A DNA stretch of 5,849 bases from Bacteroidales bacterium UBA6244 (GTDB lineage Bacteria; Bacteroidota; Bacteroidia; Bacteroidales; F082). The first letter of the stretch is position 1, and the number at the start of each line of letters is the position of its first letter. Below are positions 1 through 5,849 of the stretch, in pieces. The DNA lies in the NCBI GenBank assembly GCA_002440885.1, contig DJVY01000182.1:1-5849 (forward strand), given 5' to 3'. Made by a program: the position numbers and the translations under genes. The notes below the pieces were generated by a model. The model saw only the letters and a list, made by a program, of their open reading frames with translations. It made no database searches and was not told where the DNA came from.

Positions 1-383
1 TCAAAGTCGGCGATAAGTGTACTCCAAACACTTTCGGCCTCCCCGATAACAATGGCATCGGCATAATTGAGCGCTTCCTCCGGCATCATCGATACATGAA
101 TTCCTCCCATTACCGTGGGAATTCCTTTTTCTCTGTAAACGCCAGCGAGCTCATAGGCACGTGTTACCTGCGAGGTAAGGGCTGTGAGTCCAACCAGATC
201 AGCCTCACGGTAAGTAAATCTCTCAAAATTTTCGTCAATTAGCTCGATGTCCCAGTGCTCAGGGGTGAGTGCTGCAATAATCCCGAGAGCCATAGGAGGA
301 TAAATACTTTGGTGATCACGAATCAGCCCCATACGCTTGGTGCTGAGCGGATTGATGAGCAGAAGCTTATACTTTTTTTGCAT
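1..383 (-). CDS. B12-binding domain radical SAM protein, N-terminal part only
   Basis: This gene is cut by the left edge of the window, so only its first 127 codons are present. The ATG at 383-381 lies 10 bases after the stop of the upstream gene, which implies co-transcription. The visible part is the cobalamin-binding (Rossmann-like) domain found at the N-terminus of many radical SAM enzymes. It reads KLLLINPL, then IYPPMALGIIAAL, the GGIHVSM stretch and the VIGEAESVW stretch, the same landmarks in the same order as the neighbouring protein. About 83 of 122 aligned residues are identical to that neighbour by hand count, so the two are tandem paralogues. The CxxxCxxC cluster motif would lie outside the window, so the radical SAM assignment rests on the paralogue. 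No clear Shine-Dalgarno is seen. The substrate is unknown. Confidence 0.85.
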   Translation of the reverse strand, partial: MQKKYKLLLINPLSTKRMGLIRDHQSIYPPMALGIIAALTPEHWDIELIDENFERFTYREADLVGLTALTSQVTRAYELAGVYREKGIPTVMGGIHVSMMPEEALNYADAIVIGEAESVWSTLIADF

Positions 384-393
384 GGTATCGGCT

Positions 394-1791
394 CTAGGAA
401 AAAGGATTGGTTTGCAAAGATCCCACGCCAAAAACATCAGCCAGATGCCTTATCGGTCGCTCCCCTTCAAAAGCCAGGTTATAATATTGCAAATTAGAGC
501 CGTAAGACCAAATTCCTGCCGTAGCACTTTTGGTTTGTTTGATGGTGCGGATAAATTTACGTTTGAGCGTGGGCTCATTGTACAACCTGTCCCAGTTCTC
601 CTTTATCTCACGCATCATCTCCCCTCGTTCCATCAAATCATGCCTGAACACCACTTCGGCAAAACTGTAATGCTGCCAGTCGTCAGGATAGTTGTTCAGG
701 ATGAGTCGGTTTTCCTTTTCCATGCGTTTGTATAATCCAGTTCCGGGTAGCGGAGTCAGAATGGTAGACTGTACGGCATCAATTGAAGCGGCGTTGATGT
801 ATTCGGTTCGATGCGCCATACTTTCCGGAGTATCTGTTTCGAGGCCATAAATAAAAGCCCCCAGAACACTGATGCCATGATGGTGAATTTTCGCGAACAC
901 TTCTTCGTAACTGTCGATTCCCATTTTGGCATTCAGCTTTTTGTTCATATCCTTTAGCTGGTCAATTCGCTCCGATTCAATCCCCAGCAGCACCATTCTA
1001 CAGCCACTCAGTGCAGCATATTTAAGCACTTCATCGTTGTCGGCGAAATTCATTGAGGCCGAGCAAAACCATTCAATTTTTATTCCCCTTTCGATGATTC
1101 CCTTGAAAAGCGAAATGGCTCTCTCCTGAGATTTTTTTCCGTATCCAATCAGGTTATCGTCAACAAAATACACCAGCGGATGCTCCACAGTCTCCAGCTC
1201 ATCAAGCACTTCCTCTATTGGGCGCAGACGATAGGTACTGCCATTAAAGGTATGAACCGAGCAAAAATCGCAACGCATCGGGCAACCACGGGTAGTTTGT
1301 ATGCTGGCAAACTTGTATTCGGGATGAAAAAGATGCCGCGCCGGCTGCACCGCGTTTTCCATACTCAACATTTCGCCATGATAGCGCTTTTTAAGCTTTC
1401 CCTGCTCAAAATCCATGATCAGGGACTTCCAAACACTCTCTGCCTCACCAATAACCACGGCATCGCAAAAGCGTTCGGCTTCGTCGGGCACCATCGAAGC
1501 ATGAATCCCGCCGATTACTGTGGGGATATTGTTCTCACGATAAAGGGCTGCCAGCTCGTAAGCTCTGGTAACACTTGAGGTAAGTGCTGTAAAACCAACT
1601 AAATCGGCTTCACGGTATTCAAATTTATCAAAGTTTTCGTCCCATATCTCAACTTCCCAATTGTCGGGAGTGAGGGTGGCAATTATACCCAGTCCGATGG
1701 GTGGATAGATAACATGTTTATGTATGATAAGCCCTTTTCGCGTGGTGTTTAAAGGGTTTACGAGCAGCAGTTTTCTTTTTCTTTCTGTCAT
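394..1791 (-). CDS. B12-binding domain radical SAM protein (DUF4070-like C-terminus)
   Basis: A complete gene of 465 codons. Residues about 8-130 form a cobalamin-binding domain (IYPPIGLGII, GGIHASM, VIGEAESVW). The radical SAM core follows, with the 4Fe-4S motif C170-x3-C174-x2-C177 in TTRGCPMRCDFCSVHTF, then YRLRPIEEVLDEL, YFVDDNLIG and the late-core LTPLPGTGLYKRM. The tail from about residue 370 resembles DUF4070. This architecture is shared with the BchE/HpnP/HpnJ group, which act on tetrapyrroles and hopanoids; the substrate here cannot be read from sequence. The start is set at the ATG at 1791. An in-frame TTG at 1815 gives a longer reading but lies inside a promoter-like box, and the paralogue downstream also begins just before KLLL. 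The gene heads a leftward operon with that paralogue. The cluster would bind SAM and cleave it to a radical; use of cobalamin is inferred from the domain. Confidence 0.9.
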   Translation of the reverse strand: MTERKRKLLLVNPLNTTRKGLIIHKHVIYPPIGLGIIATLTPDNWEVEIWDENFDKFEYREADLVGFTALTSSVTRAYELAALYRENNIPTVIGGIHASMVPDEAERFCDAVVIGEAESVWKSLIMDFEQGKLKKRYHGEMLSMENAVQPARHLFHPEYKFASIQTTRGCPMRCDFCSVHTFNGSTYRLRPIEEVLDELETVEHPLVYFVDDNLIGYGKKSQERAISLFKGIIERGIKIEWFCSASMNFADNDEVLKYAALSGCRMVLLGIESERIDQLKDMNKKLNAKMGIDSYEEVFAKIHHHGISVLGAFIYGLETDTPESMAHRTEYINAASIDAVQSTILTPLPGTGLYKRMEKENRLILNNYPDDWQHYSFAEVVFRHDLMERGEMMREIKENWDRLYNEPTLKRKFIRTIKQTKSATAGIWSYGSNLQYYNLAFEGERPIRHLADVFGVGSLQTNPFS

Positions 1792-1812
1792 CAGTAGTTT
1801 TAGTAGAGTGAG

Positions 1813-1820
1813 CAAAGATA
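1813..1820 (-). promoter_or_regulatory. Candidate Bacteroidota -7 box for the radical SAM operon
   Basis: On the minus strand this reads TATCTTTG, an exact match to the Bacteroidota -7 consensus TAnnTTTG. It would start transcription around 1805, leaving a short leader of about 14 bases before the ATG at 1791. A TTTG at 1835-1832 is only 11 bases upstream, closer than the usual 17-23, so the -33 element is weak or missing. Confidence 0.45.
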
Positions 1821-1842
1821 AAGAATTAAATCAAAAAATGAT

Positions 1843-1876
1843 TTTGAAGTCCTCTTCGGAAAAAATGCGACCTTTG
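1843..1876 (+). promoter_or_regulatory. Candidate promoter for the flippase-sulfotransferase operon
   Basis: TTTG at 1843-1846 and GACCTTTG at 1869-1876 are separated by 22 bases. This fits the Bacteroidota -33/-7 layout except that the first base of the -7 box is G instead of T. Transcription would begin near 1883, which makes the in-frame TTG at 1884 an unlikely start codon and favours the ATG at 1908. Confidence 0.5.
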
Positions 1877-1907
1877 CTTTTTTTTGAAACCGGAAGCTTT
1901 TAAAAGA

Positions 1908-3215
1908 ATGGCCAAAAGAGGTTTTTTCAGGGATTTTATGGGTGTGCTTAACAGCAACATCGTGTCGTTGGTAAGCGCCTTACTTTTGGTTGTTTTGCTC
2001 ACCCGATTTCTGGGCACTGAAGGCTATGGTGCATACAATGCGTTGATAGTCATTCCGCTCATCGCGGTAAGCCTGACCCACCTGGGCATCCGGGGAGCTT
2101 CCATTTACTTACTTGGGAACAAAAAATACGATGAAAACCAACTGGTTTCCTCCGTGGTAATCATTCTCATCGGAGCCAGTGTGGCCGGCATTTTGCTCAG
2201 CATAGCCGGATTTTACTTCTTCAGCAAACAGGCATTTGATTATCTGCTTATTGGAATGGTTTTGTTTGTCATACCGTTGCGACTGACAACAGTTTATGCA
2301 GGAGGTATTTTTTACGGTAAGGACGAAATGAAGAAAGCCAACGAGCTCAACTGGATGATCAACCTGATTAACCTGGCGCTGGCAGCCGTTCTCGTTTGGT
2401 GGCTTGAACAAGGGCTTACAGGAGCTGTAGTGGCCTCGCTTGTTGCGCATCTGTATGTGGCGGTGGTGGCCTTGCGCATGTTAGCAGGTCAGTTCAAGCT
2501 TAGGTGGAAGATTCATGCCCACATCATAAAACACCTGCTTAAGTTGGGCATCCTGTTCTCGATGTCGTTTTTTGTGTTACAACTAAACTACAAAATCGAC
2601 ATCCTGTTGCTCGAGCAGCTCAGCACCCTCGAAGAAGTGGGTCTGTATTCATTGGCTACACAAATTGCCGAGCAACTTTGGCAGATTCCTCTGGCTGTAA
2701 GCATCGTGCTTTTCAGCCGAACGGCCAACAATGATGTCAAATTGGGGCACGAAACCGTCCTGCCACTAACGCGGGTTGTTCTGCTGCTGGTGGTGGTTAT
2801 AGCCATCGGGTTATTTGTCTTGTCTCCATGGATCATTCCTTTGTTCTTCGGTAAAGCTTTCACGTCCAGTAGTTTTATGTTGCAAATCATCCTTCCCGGC
2901 ATTGTTATCATGTCAGTTTTCAGGGTACTAAGCGGACAAATTGCCGGATTAGGAAAACCTCAGGTCACCTTATATATATTCATCCCTGCTTTGTTTATCA
3001 ACATACTGCTCAATTACTTATGGATACCGGCCTACGGAGGAAACGGGGCAGCTCTGGCTTCAGATGCCAGTTATATATTAGGTGTGTCGGGGTACTGGGT
3101 GTATTATGCACGACTGAACCATTTTTCCATTTTAGAAATTTTTCGCTTTAAGAAGTCAGATTTTAACGTAATCACCCCTATCACAAAGAAAATAACAAGC
3201 CGATGGAAAAAATAA
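1908..3215 (+). CDS. Polysaccharide/lipid-linked glycan flippase (Wzx-like, MOP superfamily)
   Basis: A 435-residue integral membrane protein, close to the usual length for Wzx-type flippases. It is hydrophobic over most of its length, with roughly a dozen plausible membrane segments. Family-typical landmarks are LLTRFLGTEGYGAYNAL (residues 30-46), NYKIDILLLEQL followed by EVGLYSLA (227-250), the SPWIIPLFFGKAF stretch (306-318) and GGNGAALASDASYILG (377-392). The C-terminus is a basic cytoplasmic tail (ITSRWKK). Such proteins move lipid-linked oligosaccharides from the inner to the outer face of the inner membrane. The start is placed at the ATG, eight codons downstream of an in-frame TTG that would sit at the predicted transcript 5' end. 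No Shine-Dalgarno is evident. The last 13 bases overlap the sulfotransferase gene, suggesting coupled expression. The cargo is unknown; partnership with the sulfotransferase suggests a sulfated product, which is inference. Confidence 0.85.
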   Translation: MAKRGFFRDFMGVLNSNIVSLVSALLLVVLLTRFLGTEGYGAYNALIVIPLIAVSLTHLGIRGASIYLLGNKKYDENQLVSSVVIILIGASVAGILLSIAGFYFFSKQAFDYLLIGMVLFVIPLRLTTVYAGGIFYGKDEMKKANELNWMINLINLALAAVLVWWLEQGLTGAVVASLVAHLYVAVVALRMLAGQFKLRWKIHAHIIKHLLKLGILFSMSFFVLQLNYKIDILLLEQLSTLEEVGLYSLATQIAEQLWQIPLAVSIVLFSRTANNDVKLGHETVLPLTRVVLLLVVVIAIGLFVLSPWIIPLFFGKAFTSSSFMLQIILPGIVIMSVFRVLSGQIAGLGKPQVTLYIFIPALFINILLNYLWIPAYGGNGAALASDASYILGVSGYWVYYARLNHFSILEIFRFKKSDFNVITPITKKITSRWKK

Positions 3216-4291
3216 CAGATCTTCCTTTTTTGTTTATCGTGGGTCGTCCACGGTCGGGAACAACTTTATTGCGTACCCTTTTTGATGCGCACACACAGGT
3301 ATCTGTCCCTCCCGAATGCCAGTTTATAGTTAACCTTTACGGGAAATATGGAAAAAAAACCAATTGGACAAAAAAAGAACTAGCTATCTTTTTCAATGAG
3401 TTACAGAAGCAGTGGCGTTTCGACTTATGGAAACTCGACAACGAACTTCTGATGCAAAATCTGCTCAAACTCGAAGGACATCATACTTACGCCACCATTT
3501 GCAAATCGGTTTATCTCACTTATCAATCCGTTTTCCCAAAGGAAGAAATAATGCTACTTGGCGACAAAAATCCTGGATACACCATCTACACGCGCCGACT
3601 GCTGAAAATATTTCCCAATGCCAGATTCATACACATCACGCGCGACTACCGCGATAATTTCGTCTCGATAAAAAATGTAGATTTCGAACTGCCCTTGCCC
3701 GCTTTGGCCGCGCAGAAATGGGTGTACTTTTTCAAGAAAATCCAACGCGACAGCAAGAAAAACCCATCAGCATATATGCATATCAGGTACGAAGACCTTG
3801 TAAACCAGCCTGAAGAATCGATGAAAGCCATGTGTGGGTTTGCAGGAATAGCCTATCAACCGGGTATTTTTAATTTTCATGAAAAAAAAGAAGAAGTGTT
3901 GGCATTGTACGAACCCGGATTTTTAGAAAAATACCACGCCAGTTTATTGAAGAAAATCAATACAAGTCGGGTAGGGCTTTGGCAAAAGCAGCTCACAGAT
4001 CGGGAAGTTAAACTATTGGAATACACCGCCGGAACGACAGGTATCAAAGCCGGATACCAACTTTCAAAAACAAGATTTTCATGGCTGACACCCGTTCAGG
4101 CCTTGCCGGGAAGAGCAATTGCCGCAGCCCTGTATTTGGCGACACTGGTGGTTGACAAACTTCCTGCCACTATCCGGATGAATTTACTTAGCAAGGGACC
4201 TCGTGTTTTGGGTAAATTGTTCTTACGCTTGTTCAACCCGGCTAAATTAAAGGAGATTAATAACCTTACCACAAAAAACAAGACCCCTTAA
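3203..4291 (+). CDS. PAPS-dependent sulfotransferase (Sulfotransfer_3 / TPST-like)
   Basis: A 362-residue protein that would transfer sulfate from PAPS to an acceptor. The 5'-phosphosulfate loop is plain at residues 13-23 (VGRPRSGTTLL), followed by FDAHTQVSVPPE, where E38 sits where TPST-like enzymes carry an acidic active-site residue. The 3'-phosphate site is RFIHITRDYRDNFVS (141-155), with R147 and S155 the expected contacts. GDKNPGY (120-126), IRYEDLV (194-200) and VGLW (257-260) are further family landmarks. Beyond the core, residues about 294-345 form a hydrophobic, basic extension that could bind membrane. There is no signal peptide, so the enzyme probably works in the cytoplasm or on the inner membrane face. 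Its ATG lies inside the end of the flippase gene (13-base overlap), so the two are one operon. The acceptor (glycan, lipid or protein) is not known; the flippase favours a glycan or lipid. Confidence 0.88.
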   Translation: MEKITDLPFLFIVGRPRSGTTLLRTLFDAHTQVSVPPECQFIVNLYGKYGKKTNWTKKELAIFFNELQKQWRFDLWKLDNELLMQNLLKLEGHHTYATICKSVYLTYQSVFPKEEIMLLGDKNPGYTIYTRRLLKIFPNARFIHITRDYRDNFVSIKNVDFELPLPALAAQKWVYFFKKIQRDSKKNPSAYMHIRYEDLVNQPEESMKAMCGFAGIAYQPGIFNFHEKKEEVLALYEPGFLEKYHASLLKKINTSRVGLWQKQLTDREVKLLEYTAGTTGIKAGYQLSKTRFSWLTPVQALPGRAIAAALYLATLVVDKLPATIRMNLLSKGPRVLGKLFLRLFNPAKLKEINNLTTKNKTP

Positions 4292-4318
4292 CTGTACCTT
4301 TACAGAAGCAATTCACTG

Positions 4319-4344
4319 AAAAAAGTCAGGTTTTAGTAACCTGA
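4319..4344. terminator. Perfect 7-bp hairpin with an A-run on its left side
   Basis: TCAGGTT (4326-4332) pairs fully with AACCTGA (4338-4344) around a 5-base loop. On the plus strand no T-run follows it. On the minus strand it is followed by C and six Ts (4324-4319), the layout of an intrinsic terminator for leftward transcripts. It lies 28 bases past the sulfotransferase stop and may mark the end of that operon or stop antisense transcription into it. Confidence 0.4.
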
Positions 4345-4358
4345 TCAACGAACTGTTA

Positions 4359-4389
4359 ACGGTTAGGCCATCTGAAAACCATTTTTTTT
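4359..4389 (+). terminator. Weak candidate terminator before metK
   Basis: GGTT (4361-4364) can pair with AACC (4377-4380), with a possible extension to AAC/ATT through one mismatch, followed by a run of eight Ts at 4382-4389. The stem is short and the loop long. The T-run also forms part of the metK -33 element, so this may have no terminator role. Confidence 0.25.
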
Positions 4390-4419
4390 GGATGCGATTA
4401 AAAAAATATTCTACCTTTG
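4387..4419 (+). promoter_or_regulatory. Bacteroidota-type promoter of metK
   Basis: TTTG at 4387-4390 and TACCTTTG at 4412-4419 are separated by 21 bases, matching the Bacteroidota -33 (TTTG) and -7 (TAnnTTTG) elements in sequence and spacing. Transcription would start near 4426 and give metK a leader of about 125 bases, long enough to hold the complete riboswitch-like element that follows. Confidence 0.8.
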
Positions 4420-4438
4420 CCGCGCGTTTGATAAAAAC

Positions 4439-4515
4439 GTTTGTGGAAAGATTTGATTGATTGCAACCACGGATAAAAAATGCTAAAGCAACATTTCGCC
4501 GCGAATCACACAAAC
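4439..4515 (+). promoter_or_regulatory. Possible switching helix in the metK leader
   Basis: GTTTGTG (4439-4445) is perfectly complementary to CACAAAC (4509-4515). The first segment includes three of the four 5' bases of the riboswitch P1 stem (4443-4446), so this helix and P1 cannot form together. It could be the ligand-free alternative fold. Seven matched bases can occur by chance, and no ribosome site or terminator is clearly controlled by it. Confidence 0.3.
4442..4492 (+). promoter_or_regulatory. SAM-II-type riboswitch aptamer in the metK leader
   Basis: The leader carries the conserved SAM-II landmarks in order: GATTT-like loop (here AGATTTGATTG), ATTGCAA, then GATAAA, then GCTAAA. P1 forms from GTGG (4443-4446) and CCAC (4467-4470), with a possible U-G extension (4442/4471). 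The pseudoknot P2 can form from GC (4463-4464) with GC (4482-4483), and from TTG (4457-4459) with CAA (4489-4491), flanking the SAM-binding section. SAM-II RNAs bind S-adenosylmethionine and repress methionine and SAM synthesis genes; metK directly downstream fits this exactly. The aptamer ends 59 bases before the start codon, with no clear Shine-Dalgarno or terminator after it, so the way it controls expression is unclear. The class was assigned from remembered consensus, not from a covariance search. Confidence 0.8.
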
Positions 4516-4551
4516 CTTCCCTACTTTGTTTAATCATAAATAAATAATGAT

Positions 4552-5849
4552 ATGTCATACTATTTTACCTCCGAGTCTGTATCCGAAGGGCATCCCGACA
4601 AGGTTTCCGATCAGATTTCAGATGCGGTATTGGACGAAATGCTGCGGCACGATCCCAACTCAAAAGTAGCTTGCGAAACACTGGTCACCACTGGTTTGGC
4701 CATGATTGCAGGCGAAGTAAAAACTTCGGCTTACGTCGACCTGCAAAGAGTAGCACGTGCTACCATTCGCCGTATTGGGTACACCAAAGCGGCCTATCAG
4801 TTCGACTCCGATTCATGTTCTGTGCTCTCGGCCTTACACGAGCAATCGGCTGACATCAACCAGGGCGTGGTGCGCCAAACAGAAGAAGAACAAGGAGCTG
4901 GTGATCAGGGCATGATGTTCGGTTTTGCCAACAAAGAAATGGAAAACCTGATGCCATTAACCACCGAAATTGCGCACGACCTGCTCTTCGAGCTGGCTAA
5001 CATTCGCCGTGAAGGAAAAGAAATGACCTACCTGCGTCCCGACTCCAAATCGCAGGTAACACTGGAATACGATGATGACGGACACCCTGTAAAAATCGAC
5101 ACCATCGTTATTTCGACACAACACGACGATTTTGACAGCGAAGAAAAAATGCAGGCCAAAATCAAGGAAGATTGCGCCAATATACTAATACCTAGAGTGA
5201 AGGCCACTTACAAGAAAGAAATTCAGGATTTATTTTCGGCAGACTTGAAATTATTGGTAAATCCCACCGGAAAGTTTGTTATCGGAGGCCCTCATGGCGA
5301 CACCGGCCTTACCGGCAGAAAAATTATTGTGGACACCTATGGTGGTCACGGAGCGCACGGAGGTGGTGCCTTTTCGGGTAAAGACGCCAGCAAAGTCGAC
5401 AGATCTGCGGCCTATGCAACGCGACATATAGCCAAAAACATGGTAGCTGCCGGCGTTGCTGATCAAATTCTTGTTCAGGTAGCTTATGCCATCGGGGTGG
5501 ATAAACCAGTTGGATTTTATATTAACACCTACGGAACGGCTCACGTGAAGGATGAAAATGGAAATACCATGAAAGACGGAGCCATCAGCAAAAAGATTGC
5601 AGGTCTCTTCGACATGCGGCCCTTTGCCATCGTTTCCCGTTTTGGGCTTAAGAATCCCATTTTTGAACCTACAGCTTCTTATGGTCATTTCGGTAGAGAA
5701 CCGTTTGAAAAAGAAATCGAAGTATACTACGAAGATGCTTCCACTACTTTTTTGGAGAACAGAAACGGTTTAAATGTTTATACTAAGCGTGTTACATTTT
5801 TCCCTTGGGAAAAACTGGATTATGTGAATCAAGTTAAAACCGCTTTCGG
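4552..5849 (+). CDS. metK: S-adenosylmethionine synthetase (methionine adenosyltransferase), 3' end missing
   Basis: MetK makes S-adenosylmethionine from methionine and ATP, releasing phosphate and pyrophosphate, as a cytoplasmic tetramer or dimer. The 432 visible codons cover almost the whole protein. The N-terminal SESVSEGHPDKVSDQISDA (residues 7-25) holds the catalytic His14 and metal-binding Asp16. The first signature is GAGDQGMMFGFA (116-127). NPTGKFVIGGPHGDTGLTG lies at 237-255, and the glycine-rich second signature GGGAFSGKD at 270-278. The C-terminus FFPWEKLDYVNQVKTAF is typical of Bacteroidota MetK, so only a few codons are lost at the window edge. The protein is longer than the roughly 384-residue proteobacterial form, as is usual in this phylum. 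The start ATG is fixed by alignment to MSYYFTSESV; an ATG at 4547 is out of frame. There is no Shine-Dalgarno; an A/T-rich stretch precedes the start. Expression is probably controlled by the SAM-II-like leader. Confidence 0.97.
   Translation, partial: MSYYFTSESVSEGHPDKVSDQISDAVLDEMLRHDPNSKVACETLVTTGLAMIAGEVKTSAYVDLQRVARATIRRIGYTKAAYQFDSDSCSVLSALHEQSADINQGVVRQTEEEQGAGDQGMMFGFANKEMENLMPLTTEIAHDLLFELANIRREGKEMTYLRPDSKSQVTLEYDDDGHPVKIDTIVISTQHDDFDSEEKMQAKIKEDCANILIPRVKATYKKEIQDLFSADLKLLVNPTGKFVIGGPHGDTGLTGRKIIVDTYGGHGAHGGGAFSGKDASKVDRSAAYATRHIAKNMVAAGVADQILVQVAYAIGVDKPVGFYINTYGTAHVKDENGNTMKDGAISKKIAGLFDMRPFAIVSRFGLKNPIFEPTASYGHFGREPFEKEIEVYYEDASTTFLENRNGLNVYTKRVTFFPWEKLDYVNQVKTAF

Noticed and set aside
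337..735. Plus-strand open frame of 132 codons over the junction of the two radical SAM genes
   Set aside because: It is antisense to two well-supported coding regions and shows no protein family feature.
1..1791. Tandem repeat or mobile element origin for the duplicated radical SAM genes
   Set aside because: The copies have diverged to about two-thirds protein identity, and no terminal repeats, target-site duplications or transposase are visible, so an old gene duplication explains them.
1826..2017. Minus-strand open frame of 63 codons upstream of the radical SAM genes
   Set aside because: It overlaps the flippase start and the rightward promoter and ends just before the leftward promoter. 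Its composition is basic and low-complexity with no motif.
4295..4302. TACCTTTA just after the sulfotransferase stop as a -7 box
   Set aside because: It lacks the final G of the consensus. The exact TACCTTTG box at 4412-4419 with a properly spaced TTTG is far better.
4521..4528. CTACTTTG as a second metK promoter downstream of the riboswitch
   Set aside because: It differs from the -7 consensus at the first two positions, has no TTTG at the proper distance upstream, and would leave only a very short leader.
4313..4558. Minus-strand open frame of 81 codons across the metK leader
   Set aside because: It runs antisense through the promoter and riboswitch-like element, has no recognisable protein motif, and is explained by chance openness of a non-coding stretch.
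5251..5688. Minus-strand open frame of 145 codons inside metK
   Set aside because: It is fully antisense to a highly conserved coding region, so it is a shadow of metK codon usage.

Overview
The window looks like chromosomal DNA from a member of the Bacteroidota. Four things point that way. The metK promoter is a textbook Bacteroidota one (TTTG, 21 bases, TACCTTTG). Partial versions of the same -7 box lie before the other two transcription units. No gene has a convincing Shine-Dalgarno sequence. The MetK protein is the long form, more than 430 residues. I cannot place it below phylum level.

Layout. The left third (1-1791) is read leftward. It holds two tandem, closely related B12-binding-domain radical SAM genes. 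The promoter-proximal one is complete (394-1791). The second starts 10 bases further on and leaves the window at base 1. A 116-base gap (1792-1907) carries divergent promoter-like elements. To its right, a rightward two-gene operon encodes a membrane flippase of the polysaccharide export family (1908-3215) and a PAPS-dependent sulfotransferase (3203-4291), overlapping by 13 bases. A 260-base non-coding stretch (4292-4551) follows. It holds hairpins, a strong promoter and a leader that closely matches the SAM-II riboswitch aptamer. The last gene is metK, S-adenosylmethionine synthetase (4552 to the window end), lacking only its last few codons.

How the genes may work together. The flippase and sulfotransferase suggest making and moving a sulfated glycan or lipid-linked molecule across the inner membrane; the substrate is unknown. 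The radical SAM proteins consume SAM and probably cobalamin, in an unknown reaction on a lipid or other small molecule. MetK makes SAM, and its leader looks built to sense SAM, giving product feedback. The most notable feature is this riboswitch-like leader. I see no new defence system, mobile element or CRISPR array.
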